From Candidatus Rifleibacteriota bacterium (GTDB lineage: Bacteria > Muiribacteriota > Ozemobacteria > Ozemobacterales > Ozemobacteraceae), in assembly GCA_015232575.1 (NCBI GenBank), contig JADFZL010000024.1:1-64000 (forward strand): a stretch of DNA of 64,000 nt, read 5' to 3'. This document shows positions 16,133-25,450 of the stretch, piece after piece; the first letter of the stretch is position 1, and every line of letters starts with the position of its first letter. Below the pieces are notes generated by a model. It saw only the letters and a list, made by a program, of their open reading frames with translations. It did no database searches and was not told where the DNA came from. Position numbers and translations under genes: made by a program.

Positions 16133-17071
16133 TTGCAAGTAATTGGAAAATTAAATACTTATCAGAATTATCTTGTTGAGAAGTTTGGCGAACGTGTACA
16201 AAAAGTTCCATTGAATTCCGGGTTTTCGTGCCCGAATCTTGACGGAACTCTTTCAAATATTGGGTGTTCGTATTGTCGTAATGATGCTTTTTCTCCGTTT
16301 TACTGCGATGCAACTCAGCCTGTTGTACAACAGCTCAGAAACGGAATGCAGTTCTTTGGAAAAAAGTATGGTGTGAGTAAGTTCTTTGCATATTTCCAGT
16401 CATTTTCAGGCACCAACGCTTCGATTGATGAGCTTTACAAAGTGTTTTCATCAGTGATTGATGTTCCGGGTGTTGTCGGACTGGTTATTGCCACAAGGCC
16501 TGACTGCATTGACAGCGAGAAACTTCATATGCTGAAAGAACTTTCAGCAAAAAAGTATATCAGCATTGAAATTGGAATTGAAAGTACTAACGATAATGTT
16601 TTGAAGCGCATAAACCGTGGTCACACATATAAGCAATCGGCTGATGCAGTAAGAAAAATTGCAGAATTTCAGCTCAGCGTCGGAGGGCATATCATTCTTG
16701 GGCTCCCCGGAGAATCTTCAACCGAACACATTCATGCTGCACAGATTTTGTCTGAATTGCCTCTCAGCTCGATAAAGATTCATCATCTTCAGATCTTACG
16801 TGGTACAAAAATGGCTGATGAGTTTGCGAAAAATCCAGAAGATTTCAAATTGTTTTCACTGGCTGAGCACATAGAAAGGCTTGCTGATTTTGTTGAAAAC
16901 CTTCGCAGCAGCATTGCAATAGATCGCTTCAATACACGCTCACCGCTTTCCCTTCTGATAAGCCCGCGCTGGAACAGCGAAAAAAATGTCAGAAACTGCA
17001 ATATCAATTCACTTCTTGAAGATTCACTGATTAAACGCGGCACATGGCAGGGAAAAATGTTTAAGAAGTGA
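16133..17071 (+). CDS. Radical SAM protein, YhcC/TIGR01212 family
   Basis: A 312-residue radical SAM protein with the spaced cluster cysteines C33, C45 and C48 (SCPNLDGTLSNIGCSYC), the arrangement of the TIGR01212 family and not the usual CxxxCxxC. Other family marks are FAYFQSFSGTNA, GLVIATRPDC, SIEIGIESTNDNVLKRINRGH and HIILGLPGE. The closest-known proteins are linked to tRNA or redox modification, but their substrate is not settled. The start is TTG 16133 behind GAGGTAAG. It converges on the phosphatase gene with no bases between the two stop codons, so transcripts must overlap. Confidence 0.88.
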   Translation: MQVIGKLNTYQNYLVEKFGERVQKVPLNSGFSCPNLDGTLSNIGCSYCRNDAFSPFYCDATQPVVQQLRNGMQFFGKKYGVSKFFAYFQSFSGTNASIDELYKVFSSVIDVPGVVGLVIATRPDCIDSEKLHMLKELSAKKYISIEIGIESTNDNVLKRINRGHTYKQSADAVRKIAEFQLSVGGHIILGLPGESSTEHIHAAQILSELPLSSIKIHHLQILRGTKMADEFAKNPEDFKLFSLAEHIERLADFVENLRSSIAIDRFNTRSPLSLLISPRWNSEKNVRNCNINSLLEDSLIKRGTWQGKMFKK

Positions 17072-18226
17072 TTAACTATCAATTTTCATCAGAATAGCTG
17101 TCATATCGTCATCCATGTTTTCACGATTGGTAAAGTTCTTTACTGACTGGCAAAGTTGCTGGATAAGTGCTTCACTGCTCAAATCGCAGTTTTCAGAAAT
17201 AATTGATGAAATTCTGTTTATTCCGAAAAATTCACGTCTTGAATTTCGCGCATCGGCAAGTCCGTCTGAGTGCAGACAAATAATATCGCCTTTCTCAAGT
17301 GCAATTTTTTCGCTTTGGGAGTGGTTAAACATTGGAAAACCAAATGGCGGGAGATCTCCCTTCAGAGTTATCATCTTTCCCGTGTGTCTTCTGAACAATA
17401 ATCCTGGAGTATGTCCGCAGTCGCCATATTCCAGGATCATATTTTTCAGATCAGCTCTGGCGATAGCCATAGTCATAAAGCTGTCCACAGCAATGAGTTT
17501 TTCAGTTATTTCAGTATTTACTTCTTCAATAATCTGGTGGGTTGGTGGAATGGCAAAAGTAGAATTTGACAGCAGCAGTTTGTTCAAAGCCCTCGTAATT
17601 CTGTTTCTCGCAGCCGCAGCAATAAGTGCAGCATGAATTCCCTTTCCCATGACATCACCCAGAATGATGTCAAAACATGTGTCTGAATACACAAAAAAAT
17701 CAATGAAATCTCCGTCGACAACTACTGAAGGTATAGTGATAGCCGCCAGATCTACTCCGGGAATATTCTTCGGAGTGCTTTCAATTAGAAGAACGTTCTG
17801 AATCTTGCCTGCAATAAGAGTTTCCTGTTTGTGGGATTCTCTTTCATTTATTACAAGACGATACTGAGTTATGCAGCTTTCCAGAGTTTTAGCAAATAAA
17901 CCCAGGTGGCAGGGTTTTGATAAAAATCTGAAAATATTACACTCATTTACGCAAAGAATAGTGTCACTAATATCAGTGTTATCGGAAAGGGCGATTCTTA
18001 TAGTGTCTTTATCTATTTCCCTGACTGCACAAAGAAAAGGTGTACTATTTGCTGCCTTGATACTCATATCAGAAGCCACAACAGCAAAAGGCCCTTCCAT
18101 CTGTAATAGCCTGAGCCCTTCACTTGCGCTGGAAGTTGTGAAGACGTCATATTTATCTCGAAATGCCCGTCTAAAGGCAGTCAGCAATACTTCTTCTTCA
18201 TCAACCAGTAATATCTTCTCTTTCAT
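17072..18226 (-). CDS. Response regulator with PP2C/SpoIIE-type phosphatase output
   Basis: A 384-residue two-domain signalling protein. Residues 1-120 form a receiver with phospho-acceptor D53 (VVASDMSI) and the conserved Lys of FLSKPCH. After a helical linker comes an RsbU-like PP2C phosphatase domain with DGDFIDFF, GDVMGKGIHAAL (metal-binding Asp), GDCGHTPGLLF and LHSDGLADARN. Proteins of this design dephosphorylate anti-anti-sigma factors in partner-switching stress or surface-behaviour pathways. No kinase or STAS partner is nearby, so its circuit is unknown. The start is ATG 18226. Confidence 0.9.
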   Translation of the reverse strand: MKEKILLVDEEEVLLTAFRRAFRDKYDVFTTSSASEGLRLLQMEGPFAVVASDMSIKAANSTPFLCAVREIDKDTIRIALSDNTDISDTILCVNECNIFRFLSKPCHLGLFAKTLESCITQYRLVINERESHKQETLIAGKIQNVLLIESTPKNIPGVDLAAITIPSVVVDGDFIDFFVYSDTCFDIILGDVMGKGIHAALIAAAARNRITRALNKLLLSNSTFAIPPTHQIIEEVNTEITEKLIAVDSFMTMAIARADLKNMILEYGDCGHTPGLLFRRHTGKMITLKGDLPPFGFPMFNHSQSEKIALEKGDIICLHSDGLADARNSRREFFGINRISSIISENCDLSSEALIQQLCQSVKNFTNRENMDDDMTAILMKIDS

Positions 18227-18319
18227 AGATTCCTCTCACAAAACCTATTTTTTCTGGTGACAATTTTTCTTAGCATTTTACCATAAAAACCCCGCATAGG
18301 GAAAACAAAAAATAATCGA

Positions 18320-19663
18320 TTATTCTATTGAATCTATTACTCTTGTAAGTTTTCCGGTTCTGGAATTTCTCGGTATTGCTGCCAGAGGAAGTATCTCAAT
18401 TTCAATTGGAAATACTGTGCCTTTTTCAATAAAGCTTTTTAACGATGGTCTGAGGGAAAGAATTTTCTCTGACAGTTCTTTTGCCAGAGCAACATGTTTA
18501 TCTACATGAGCTTCGCTTTCTACTCTTATAATAAACTGATCTTTACCGCTTATGCGACGTTTTTCCATTTGAATGGTACCTGAAAGGCCATTAATGTGTA
18601 ATGCAGCGTCCTGGATGAAATTATAATCAATTGAGTCGAAGCCAATTCTCAAAACATCATCGCCTCTTCCGAGAAGCTTGAAGAGAGGTGTTGTACGACC
18701 GCATTGGCACTTGTTCTCGAGCCACTGTGCGCGGTCTCCGACCAGATACCTTACCACTGGAGTAATTCTTCTGGGAAATGGTGTTGCGAGCATTGTTCCA
18801 GCCTTGCCGGGTGGGCAGGCGGCTCCGGTTTCTTCATCTATCAGCTCAATGTAAGTCTGATCATCATGTGCATGAAAAACTCCAGGCGGACAATGAAGAC
18901 ACTGATATCCGATATACCATGTATCAACAGTTCCATAGCCGGGCGCTGCAATGAGCTTTACTCCAAGTTTTTTCTGAAGCTCTTCTCTGTCAGCCTCGTA
19001 GATGTGTTCGCCTCCGAAGAAGACCTTCTCAATTTTAATTCCATCCAGTCCAAGCTCTGGAAACTTCCTGAGGCAGTCCAGTACAACACTTGTTATACCC
19101 GCAAAACAGTTGATTTCAAAAAGCCTTGCAACAGCATGAACAAAATCAGCAGGAGTGTGATTTGAAAATGGGAAATTCATGCATCCATATTCCTGAAGCA
19201 TGCGGTTTATGTGTATGAAAGTCATATACAACCCGCCTGCCGCAAAAAGATTCGCCACTTTGTCATTTTCAGTCAGTCCAAGGGCAAAGAAACCTCTCGC
19301 ATTTGGAAGGGTCAGGTTATCAAGTTCTTCATTACTGAAAAGAGTAGTTTTCGGAGCCCCTGTTGTACCGCCACTTTGAAACACTGTGAAATCTGTCGTA
19401 CGTTTTCCATTCAGAATGTTATTTTTTGGTGGAAGAAGCTCACGCAAATCCTGGGACTTCATGATTGGAACATTTTTCAGCGGTTGATTATCTGAAAAGT
19501 TAATTTTTCCAATTCTTGGCTGATAAAAAGAACCTGCTGTTGAAAGTGCAAGACCGATGTAGTCTTCAAGTCTGCTTCTGATGACCTTTTCACGTGTTTC
19601 CTGAGGCTCTTGCTCCCATTTGTCGTAAAACGCAACATTTTCACGCTTTTTCAATAAATTCAT
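18320..19663 (-). CDS. Phenylacetate-CoA ligase-like adenylating enzyme (PaaK/CapK family)
   Basis: A 447-residue AMP-forming enzyme of the PaaK/CapK group. The adenylate-binding P-loop is FQSGGTTGAPKTT near residues 95-107. Later motifs are GAPGYGTVDTWYIGYQC, a CGRTTPLFKLLGRGDD hinge with the YLVGD segment, and a small C-terminal domain. A cysteine pair (CLHCPPG, CQCGR) could bind metal, as in related ligases. It would activate an aryl or acyl carboxylate as adenylate and CoA thioester; the substrate cannot be read. It is alone between signalling and pilus-like genes, on the same strand as they are. Confidence 0.85.
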   Translation of the reverse strand: MNLLKKRENVAFYDKWEQEPQETREKVIRSRLEDYIGLALSTAGSFYQPRIGKINFSDNQPLKNVPIMKSQDLRELLPPKNNILNGKRTTDFTVFQSGGTTGAPKTTLFSNEELDNLTLPNARGFFALGLTENDKVANLFAAGGLYMTFIHINRMLQEYGCMNFPFSNHTPADFVHAVARLFEINCFAGITSVVLDCLRKFPELGLDGIKIEKVFFGGEHIYEADREELQKKLGVKLIAAPGYGTVDTWYIGYQCLHCPPGVFHAHDDQTYIELIDEETGAACPPGKAGTMLATPFPRRITPVVRYLVGDRAQWLENKCQCGRTTPLFKLLGRGDDVLRIGFDSIDYNFIQDAALHINGLSGTIQMEKRRISGKDQFIIRVESEAHVDKHVALAKELSEKILSLRPSLKSFIEKGTVFPIEIEILPLAAIPRNSRTGKLTRVIDSIE

Positions 19664-19711
19664 ATTATTGTCCCTTTATATATAATATTTGGTGTCTTCT
19701 CAATATTCCCA

Positions 19712-19772
19712 TGTCACCTCGACCGAAGGGAGAGATCTCCGCATGAGATTTCTCCCTTTGGTCGAAATGACA
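19712..19772. repeat. TGTCATTTCGACCGAAGGGAG-type inverted-repeat element, copy 1
   Basis: A 61-base near-palindrome: the left end TGTCACCTCGACCGAAGGGA and the right end (TCCCTTTGGTCGAAATGACA) are imperfect complements. Related copies occur at 24639-24704 and 37987-38054, all intergenic. It is probably a small dispersed REP/MITE-like element, with the size and shape of a non-coding hairpin. Confidence 0.8.
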
Positions 19773-19785
19773 GCAATGAGATACA

Positions 19786-20142
19786 TTATTTATGTTCTGA
19801 ACAGACTATTTTGCCGTCTTTTCCAAGGTTGTAGGTGCATTTGGATTTTTTCAATTCTGATACATCAATAATTCCTGAAAGTTTACTCAGGTCAAGTTCT
19901 TTCATTGCTTTGTTCTGCATATTATATATCTGAAGTCCGTTCTGGATTGCAATTTTATTTACCATACAAACTGCTTCTCTTGCTTTTCCCTGCGGTGTTT
20001 CAGATGACGTTCCAGCGTTACCAGACGGACCGACAATAAGGCGATTGCCCATCGTTGAATAAAGATAACCGAGAACCAGAATCCCCATCAAAAGCATGAT
20101 GAAAGCAGAACCCGAATTCGATAATAGCTTATTTCTTTTCAT
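19786..20142 (-). CDS. Small single-pass membrane or pilin-like protein
   Basis: About 118 residues starting at ATG 20142, which has GGAAG four bases upstream; a longer frame to 20178 lacks such a site. A short basic N-terminus (MKRNKLLSN) leads into one long hydrophobic helix (residues about 12-30), then a polar domain with two cysteines (CMVN and CTYN) and a third near the end (VCSEHK). The layout resembles type IV pilin-like proteins, but the classic GFTLIE cleavage motif is absent; the segment is SGSAFIMLLM. It sits just downstream of the HEAT-PilT gene, on the same strand, so a link with pilus or secretion machinery is possible. Function is not recognised. Confidence 0.6.
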   Translation of the reverse strand: MKRNKLLSNSGSAFIMLLMGILVLGYLYSTMGNRLIVGPSGNAGTSSETPQGKAREAVCMVNKIAIQNGLQIYNMQNKAMKELDLSKLSGIIDVSELKKSKCTYNLGKDGKIVCSEHK

Positions 20143-20316
20143 TTTCTTCCCTTCGTGTATTATTCCAAAATAAATCAAACTAAAAATTATTTGTACAAAA
20201 TTCTCTTCAAAGTTGTATTCAGTGATTCTCCGAAAAAAAAAATCTTGAAAAATCCAAAAAATCCAAAAAAATTCCGTGAAATTCCGTGTAAATCCGTGGT
20301 TAAAATCTTTTTCCCT

Positions 20317-23238
20317 TCACTTTTTTATGGTTTGTACCGGTTGCTTCACTTGTCCAGATTGAATCTGACCTGGTTTTCCCACTTGTCCCGATTGCGGTGT
20401 TTGCCCTTGTTGCATTGTCGTCGTCTGGCCAGTTTGTCCAGTCTGTGGTGTCTGAGGTGTTTTCCCTGATGCAGTTGCTGTACCACCTGCAGTTTGTGAG
20501 GAGCCGGTTTTCAAGCCAGAATCAGTTGTTGAAGATCCTTGAGGTTTGAGGAGATTATTCAGTGTTTTTTTATCGGAAGCATGCGGAAGAGCTGTATCGT
20601 AGGTGCAGATTCCTTTATTGATGAGCTTTGCCAGAGATTGATCCATGGTCTGCATCTGGTCTCCCTGTGATGTCTGCATGATTGACAATATCTGTTCTGT
20701 TTTTGCCTCCTTGATAAGGTTTTTAACTGCAGTATTGCACATCAGAAGTTCATAAGCGAGAGCTCTTCCGCGCCTGTCAGCCCGTGGAAGAAGTTTCTGA
20801 GAGATTATCGCACGAAGTGTTCCGGATAATTCAATTCTGATCTGATCCTGCTGATCTGCTGGAAATGCTCCAATTATGCGGTTGATGCTTTCGTAGCTGT
20901 TAATCGTGTGAAGCGTCGAAAAAACCAGATGTCCCGTTTCTGATGCCGTGAGTGCAAGTTTTATCGTTTCGGGATCACGCATTTCCCCGACAAGAATAAC
21001 GTCAGGATCTTCACGCAGTGCAGATCTAAGTGCTGCAGAAAATGACTTTGTCTGCATTCCAAGCTCACGCTGATTTATACTGCAGCGTTTGTGCTGATGT
21101 ACAAACTCGATCGGATCTTCGATCGTCAGAATGTGTTCATAGCGCGATTTATTAATGGAATCAACCATAACAGCCATGGTTGTAGATTTTCCGTGACCTG
21201 TCGGACCGGTTACAAGTATGAGTCCATTTCTAAATTCCGTAAGCCCTTCAAAAACTTTTCGTTCCAGACCGAGGTCTTCATAGGTTGGAATTACAGCCGG
21301 AATCATTCGGAAGACTCCGCTTAAGCCATTTCTCTGTTTGAAAATGTTTACTCTGAAACGGCCTATATTTTTTATCTGATATGAAAAATCAATTTCCCAG
21401 TTTTCTGAAAATCTTGCTTTCAGTTCTTCACCAAGAATCGAAAGAAGCAAAGTCTGGCAGCGGTCTTCAGATAATGGAGGCAGGCTGGTTCTCATCAGAT
21501 CGCCGTTTACACGCAGCATTGGCGGAAGACCAACGTTGATATGGAGGTCAGAACCTTTCTGTTCACGCAACTGGTACAAAAGATCATCAATATTTCGGAA
21601 TTGAAGCAGTGAGACTTTGATATCACGCTCTTCCTCAAATTTTTCAGGGGAAAAGTCGTCAAACGTGAGTTTTTCTCTTTCGCACAAGGTCTCAATTTGT
21701 TCTGGTGTAAGCTGGTGCATGTTTCTTATGAAGAGCTCAAGCTTTAGTTCTTCAAGAGTTACTGACAACTGTATCAGTGAAGTGAGACTCTGATATTTGA
21801 ATCTCTTCAAAGTCTTTTCGCACCAGAAGCCGATAGATCGATCTCTGTCGAAGAGATACATCAGAACCGGCTTTATGACTTTTCTGCGCGACATTATTGT
21901 AAAAGCGTTGACAATAGCATTTCTCACAGATAGGGATGAATTTCTGAAGCACAGAATTAACAGTTCAACGGTATATTCAATGTCCAGCTTTGCAAGTGCC
22001 TTTACCGCGCGAATTTTTACATTGTCGTCAGGATGATGGTCAACCAGATTCATCAGTGGTCTTGCTGCATTCGGATCACCTGAAGCTCCGATTGTTTTGA
22101 TAACCCATGACAGAGTGTCAAAATCAGTTTCTTCAAGCGATGGAATAAGAACATCCTGTGCTTCTGAGCCTGATTTTGCGAGCAGATCTGATGCAAGGCT
22201 TCTTATGACCCATACAGGATCTTTGAATGCGTTAATGAGTATCATTAATCCGTTGAAATCAGGTTTTTGACCAATGGCTTTCAGTGCAAAAAAGCGATCA
22301 CTCGGATTATCGCTTTCAAGTTTGTTTTTGAAGATATCTATTGTTTTTGGTCCAAGAATCTTTCCTATGATTTCCACCAGTTCATCTTTGAGTTCAGCAT
22401 GTTTCATTTCGATGATCTCAAGGGCTTCTTTGATAACTTCTTCCCCTTTAGAAATTAGAGCGCTGATAGCCTGATATCTCATGATTGGTGATGGATCCAT
22501 CATTCCGGTGAATAGAAATCCAATTGATTCCTGCCCGGGAATGAATTCCAGTGCTGCAATTGCATAGAGTCTGACTGTTTGATCGGAAGATTGCAGAAAT
22601 TTTCTGATTTGTTTCAGAGCCCTTGTTCCGCTGATATCAACGAGTGTTTTCAGAGCCCAATATTTGCTGTGCAGGTTTCCTTTTGAAAAAACTGATTTAA
22701 TTGCCGGAACGGTATCTTCTTTCTGATCAGAAAGGATTTTAGAAATGTGTCGTCTGAGAAGGAAACTGGAATGTTCAAGATGTGTTATAAGCGCTTCAGA
22801 TACCTGAATTCGTTTTTCGGGAATTTTTGCCAGGATATCGATTACCAGAGTTTTTATTTCGTCTTTTTCGGGTTTGCCGAGTATTGGAAGCAGTTCATTT
22901 ACTTGCAGTTTTCCAGAGTCAGCTAGAAGTTGTATACACCAGTAACGTACAGACTCTGTCGGATGGTCAATCAGTGTTTTCAACTGCTCGCAGAGAGTTG
23001 AAACATGCGGTTTCAGCATTTCAGCGCTTTTCTGTTGAACCATCTGATCAGGAAAAGCCAGTCCTTTGTAGATAAGCATCTGCAAGAGCTGGTCTGATAC
23101 AAGATCTTTGCAGTCTTCCAGAAGGACTTTGGTTTCAGCAATATTTTCAATTTTTAAAGCAGTAGCCAGACGATTTATCTTATCTATTTCGATCTGTTTC
23201 AATTTGTCCTCTTTAACTGTTGAATTGCATGAAAACAT
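20317..23238 (-). CDS. HEAT-repeat protein fused to a PilT/PilU-type ATPase
   Basis: A 973-residue fusion. Residues 1 to about 520 are HEAT/Armadillo-type helical repeats (recurrent VRYWCIQLLADSG and VRLYAIAALE patterns). Residues about 545-895 are a complete retraction-ATPase domain: GSDLHINVGLPPMLRVNGDL, Walker A GPTGHGKSTT near 677, the Asp box TIEDPIEF, DPDVILVGEMRDPET (Walker B) and the His box TGHLVFSTLHT. The tail (about 900-973) is Gln/Thr/Gly-rich low complexity. PilT proteins power type IV pilus retraction. A long N-terminal HEAT scaffold is not part of standard PilT and suggests a regulated or docked motor. No other pilus genes are adjacent apart from the small pilin-like protein downstream. 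Confidence 0.88.
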   Translation of the reverse strand: MFSCNSTVKEDKLKQIEIDKINRLATALKIENIAETKVLLEDCKDLVSDQLLQMLIYKGLAFPDQMVQQKSAEMLKPHVSTLCEQLKTLIDHPTESVRYWCIQLLADSGKLQVNELLPILGKPEKDEIKTLVIDILAKIPEKRIQVSEALITHLEHSSFLLRRHISKILSDQKEDTVPAIKSVFSKGNLHSKYWALKTLVDISGTRALKQIRKFLQSSDQTVRLYAIAALEFIPGQESIGFLFTGMMDPSPIMRYQAISALISKGEEVIKEALEIIEMKHAELKDELVEIIGKILGPKTIDIFKNKLESDNPSDRFFALKAIGQKPDFNGLMILINAFKDPVWVIRSLASDLLAKSGSEAQDVLIPSLEETDFDTLSWVIKTIGASGDPNAARPLMNLVDHHPDDNVKIRAVKALAKLDIEYTVELLILCFRNSSLSVRNAIVNAFTIMSRRKVIKPVLMYLFDRDRSIGFWCEKTLKRFKYQSLTSLIQLSVTLEELKLELFIRNMHQLTPEQIETLCEREKLTFDDFSPEKFEEERDIKVSLLQFRNIDDLLYQLREQKGSDLHINVGLPPMLRVNGDLMRTSLPPLSEDRCQTLLLSILGEELKARFSENWEIDFSYQIKNIGRFRVNIFKQRNGLSGVFRMIPAVIPTYEDLGLERKVFEGLTEFRNGLILVTGPTGHGKSTTMAVMVDSINKSRYEHILTIEDPIEFVHQHKRCSINQRELGMQTKSFSAALRSALREDPDVILVGEMRDPETIKLALTASETGHLVFSTLHTINSYESINRIIGAFPADQQDQIRIELSGTLRAIISQKLLPRADRRGRALAYELLMCNTAVKNLIKEAKTEQILSIMQTSQGDQMQTMDQSLAKLINKGICTYDTALPHASDKKTLNNLLKPQGSSTTDSGLKTGSSQTAGGTATASGKTPQTPQTGQTGQTTTMQQGQTPQSGQVGKPGQIQSGQVKQPVQTIKK

Positions 23239-23407
23239 CTTACTATCTGACTTTTAAATTGTCAATCAAGGCGAAGTTCAGAAAAAGGATACTTCGCAAT
23301 AATATTTCCTTGCATTTCAACACTATATAACTTGCATCAGTTAATTAAAAATGAGAAAATGCTAAATAAAGATTTTAAAAGCTCATAAATTTATTTTGAG
23401 GTTCTCT

Positions 23408-23587
23408 ATGACAACAAAAGAAAGGTTGTTTAACGAAATAGATAGGCTTCCGCCAGATATTTTGGGAGAAGTTTTGAAATATATAAAAAGTATTAAAGCT
23501 CGAATTGCTAGTAAGAAGAGGATCCCCACATTCAAGCTAAAAGGCCAATTTGACGATATTGATATCAGAAAACGAGCCTATGAATAA
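23408..23587 (+). CDS. Antitoxin of a VapBC-like pair (DUF2281-like)
   Basis: A 59-residue protein from ATG 23408. The N-terminus TTKERLFNEIDRLPPDILGEVLKY fits the helical start of DUF2281-type antitoxins (EKLxxEIxxLPxxxxxEVLxY), and the C-terminus ends in KLKGQFDDIDIRKRAYE, a toxin-wrapping tail. It overlaps the PIN toxin gene by eight bases, the usual antitoxin-first coupling. Base composition is more AT-rich than the flanking HEAT gene, in line with horizontal gain. Confidence 0.8.
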   Translation: MTTKERLFNEIDRLPPDILGEVLKYIKSIKARIASKKRIPTFKLKGQFDDIDIRKRAYE

Positions 23588-24014
23588 GTTTTCGATTGAT
23601 ACCAATGTCTTGATCTATTCAATTGATCAAGAATCAAAATACCATGAAGAAGCTTCTAAATTTCTAAATTCAAATTTTGATTTTTTCGTTTCTTCAAAAA
23701 GTTTGTCTGAGTTTTATTCTGTTGTTACCAGAGCACCAATTTCGTCTCTTAGCATTTCCGATGCTTTAAAAATGATGATTTGGTTTTCAAATAATTTTAA
23801 AATTTTGTTTCCAAACCAATCTTCAATGAGTATTCTATTTGATTTAACTGAAAAATACAATCCCAAGGGACTCAAAATTCATGATTTTGAAATCGTAAGT
23901 ATTGGTTTAGCAAACAAAATTACTAGATTTGCCACTTTTAATTCCAAGGATTTTATAGAAATAAAAGAAATAGAAGTCTTTGATTTAAAAACAAAGCAAC
24001 TTTATAACAAGTAA
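23580..24014 (+). CDS. PIN-domain toxin (VapC-like ribonuclease)
   Basis: A 144-residue PIN-domain protein from ATG 23580. The first catalytic Asp is D7 in FSIDTNVLIY. The middle acidic residue is probably in KSLSEFYSVV, and the later pair is in KIHDFEIVSIGL and ATFNSKDF. PIN toxins are Mg-dependent RNases that cut tRNA or rRNA unless bound by their antitoxin, here encoded just upstream with overlapping reading frames. AT-rich composition suggests transfer. Confidence 0.87.
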   Translation: MNKFSIDTNVLIYSIDQESKYHEEASKFLNSNFDFFVSSKSLSEFYSVVTRAPISSLSISDALKMMIWFSNNFKILFPNQSSMSILFDLTEKYNPKGLKIHDFEIVSIGLANKITRFATFNSKDFIEIKEIEVFDLKTKQLYNK

Positions 24015-24118
24015 AGTGTTTTCCATGGAAAAATTGAACAGATTACTAAACCGGATACTTGTAGTCCTTATCAAAAGCGAGTCGTTGTTTCGAAAAATAA
24101 ATTATTTCACAGCTTCGT

Positions 24119-24143
24119 GGCGCGTGCCCCCTCTCTAAAAAGG
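24119..24143 (+). repeat. GC-rich palindromic repeat, 3' tail only (copy D)
   Basis: Only the last module remains: GGCGCGTGCCCCCTCTCTAA leading into AAAAGG, identical in form to the end of copies B and C. As with those copies, it leads directly into the ribosome binding site of the next gene (FHA protein). Confidence 0.7.
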
Positions 24144-24153
24144 AACCTATTAT

Positions 24154-24585
24154 ATGTCTGGAATATTTGGTGATGATCCGATTCCTGCGTTTGCGTCTTC
24201 TCGCAACGTTGTTGTTTTGAGTCCTGAGAATGCTTTTCTGAAAATTCTCAATGGGCCTGGCTGCGGTGAGATTATTTCTCTGAGTTCGCTTAAAATGATC
24301 ATCGGAAGAAATGATCCGCCACATGTCAGTGTCGATATTGATTTATCAAAATATGAAATTGGAAAAATTCCAATGATATCAAGGCGCCATGCCGAATTGA
24401 AATGGGTAAATGAAAAACTTGAGCTGGTTGATCTTGGAAGCTCAAATGGAACATTTGTAAATGGAACAAGGCTTGCGTCACTCAAAGAATCTGGAACACC
24501 CAGACCAGTAGTGCTTTGCGAAGGTGGAAAAATAACTTTTGCAAACCTTGAATGTGAAATTATCTGTCAGATAAATCACTCTTAG
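24154..24585 (+). CDS. FHA-domain protein
   Basis: A 143-residue protein that is essentially one forkhead-associated domain, a phosphothreonine-binding module. Hallmarks in order: the IIGRNDPP strand (GR), SRRHAELKW (Ser-x-x-His), ELVDLGSSNGTFVNG (Asn/Gly loop). A 40-residue N-terminal extension has no known motif. ATG 24154 follows AAAGGAACC supplied at the edge of palindromic repeat copy D. No Ser/Thr kinase is in the window, so the partner is unknown; the nearby HEAT-cyclase and response-regulator phosphatase show that the region is rich in signalling. Confidence 0.9.
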   Translation: MSGIFGDDPIPAFASSRNVVVLSPENAFLKILNGPGCGEIISLSSLKMIIGRNDPPHVSVDIDLSKYEIGKIPMISRRHAELKWVNEKLELVDLGSSNGTFVNGTRLASLKESGTPRPVVLCEGGKITFANLECEIICQINHS

Positions 24586-24638
24586 TACGCAAAATCTTAA
24601 ATAATGGGTCAAATTTGTGTGTTAACTTTGTGGAGGGC

Positions 24639-24704
24639 TGTCATCTCGAACAAATGTGAGAGATCTCCATAAATGCTAGATTTCTCCCTTCGGTCGAAAT
24701 GACA
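24639..24704. repeat. Dispersed inverted-repeat element, copy 2
   Basis: A 66-base relative of the element at 19712-19772: TGTCATCTCGAA at one end and CCCTTCGGTCGAAATGACA at the other. It lies in the 281-base gap behind the FHA gene, which otherwise holds only AT-rich sequence and a short GACGCAGAGCCGCGGAG stretch. Confidence 0.75.
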
Positions 24705-24866
24705 TAATATAAATGCCCCCTTAATTAAGATTTGCGGTACTTAGTACAGATAATCTTAAATAATTGATATTATTGGTACTTGCAAAGATAGAACTCACGC
24801 TGAGACGCAGAGCCGCGGAGAAAAGCTGAGAAAAACGGATTTTAAGCTCTCAGGCATAAATCATTT

Positions 24867-25355
24867 TTGATGGCAGAATTTTTTTCTTGCTTATTATCAG
24901 ATAATTATTTAGAATTGCGTATGGCAATTTTACCTGTTACTTTTGAAATACTTGAAACGATAAGAAAATCTCTTGGACTTGAAGTCTTTAACAGACCTCA
25001 CGGTTTACTTGCCGACCCCGGAGACTGGGGAACTGTAATGACATACATTCCTCTTTCTGCAACTGAGTTTAAGAAGCTTGGTCCTGAATTGCAGAGGTAT
25101 GTTTATCTGGTTGGAAAAGGAAAATATGGCCTTCCCGGATATGTTCCGAAGAAGTTTGATCTTCCGCCTAAAGTTTCATTGTTCTCTGTTTCAACTGTTT
25201 ACGATGATTTTGGAAGACTTCTTCAGGTTTCCTATAAAACCGAGGAAGATGGCCCCGAGCAATTTGTAAACGACTCTCACAGACGCGACAAGCTTCTTGA
25301 AACAGCAAAAAAGAAGAAAATCCCGGTAAAGATCGTAATTCGTTCACGAAAGTAA
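24867..25355 (+). CDS. Hypothetical protein
   Basis: 162 residues if ATG 24867 is used; 144 if ATG 24921 (MAILPVTFEILETI) is used. The later start looks more natural because the first 18 residues are unlike the rest, but neither has a ribosome binding site. The protein is soluble and contains the stretches LLADPGDWGTVMTYIPL and GKGKYGLPGYVPKKFDLPPKV, and ends in a basic tail (AKKKKIPVKIVIRSRK). No family is recognised. The basic end could touch nucleic acid, but that is speculative. Confidence 0.6.
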   Translation: MMAEFFSCLLSDNYLELRMAILPVTFEILETIRKSLGLEVFNRPHGLLADPGDWGTVMTYIPLSATEFKKLGPELQRYVYLVGKGKYGLPGYVPKKFDLPPKVSLFSVSTVYDDFGRLLQVSYKTEEDGPEQFVNDSHRRDKLLETAKKKKIPVKIVIRSRK

Positions 25356-25450
25356 TCAGGAACTGATTTTTAACCACGGAATAACAAAGAGTATTAAACT
25401 TTTCATACTGAAGAATGTATATTCACTCAACCAGTTCCCGACAGACAACG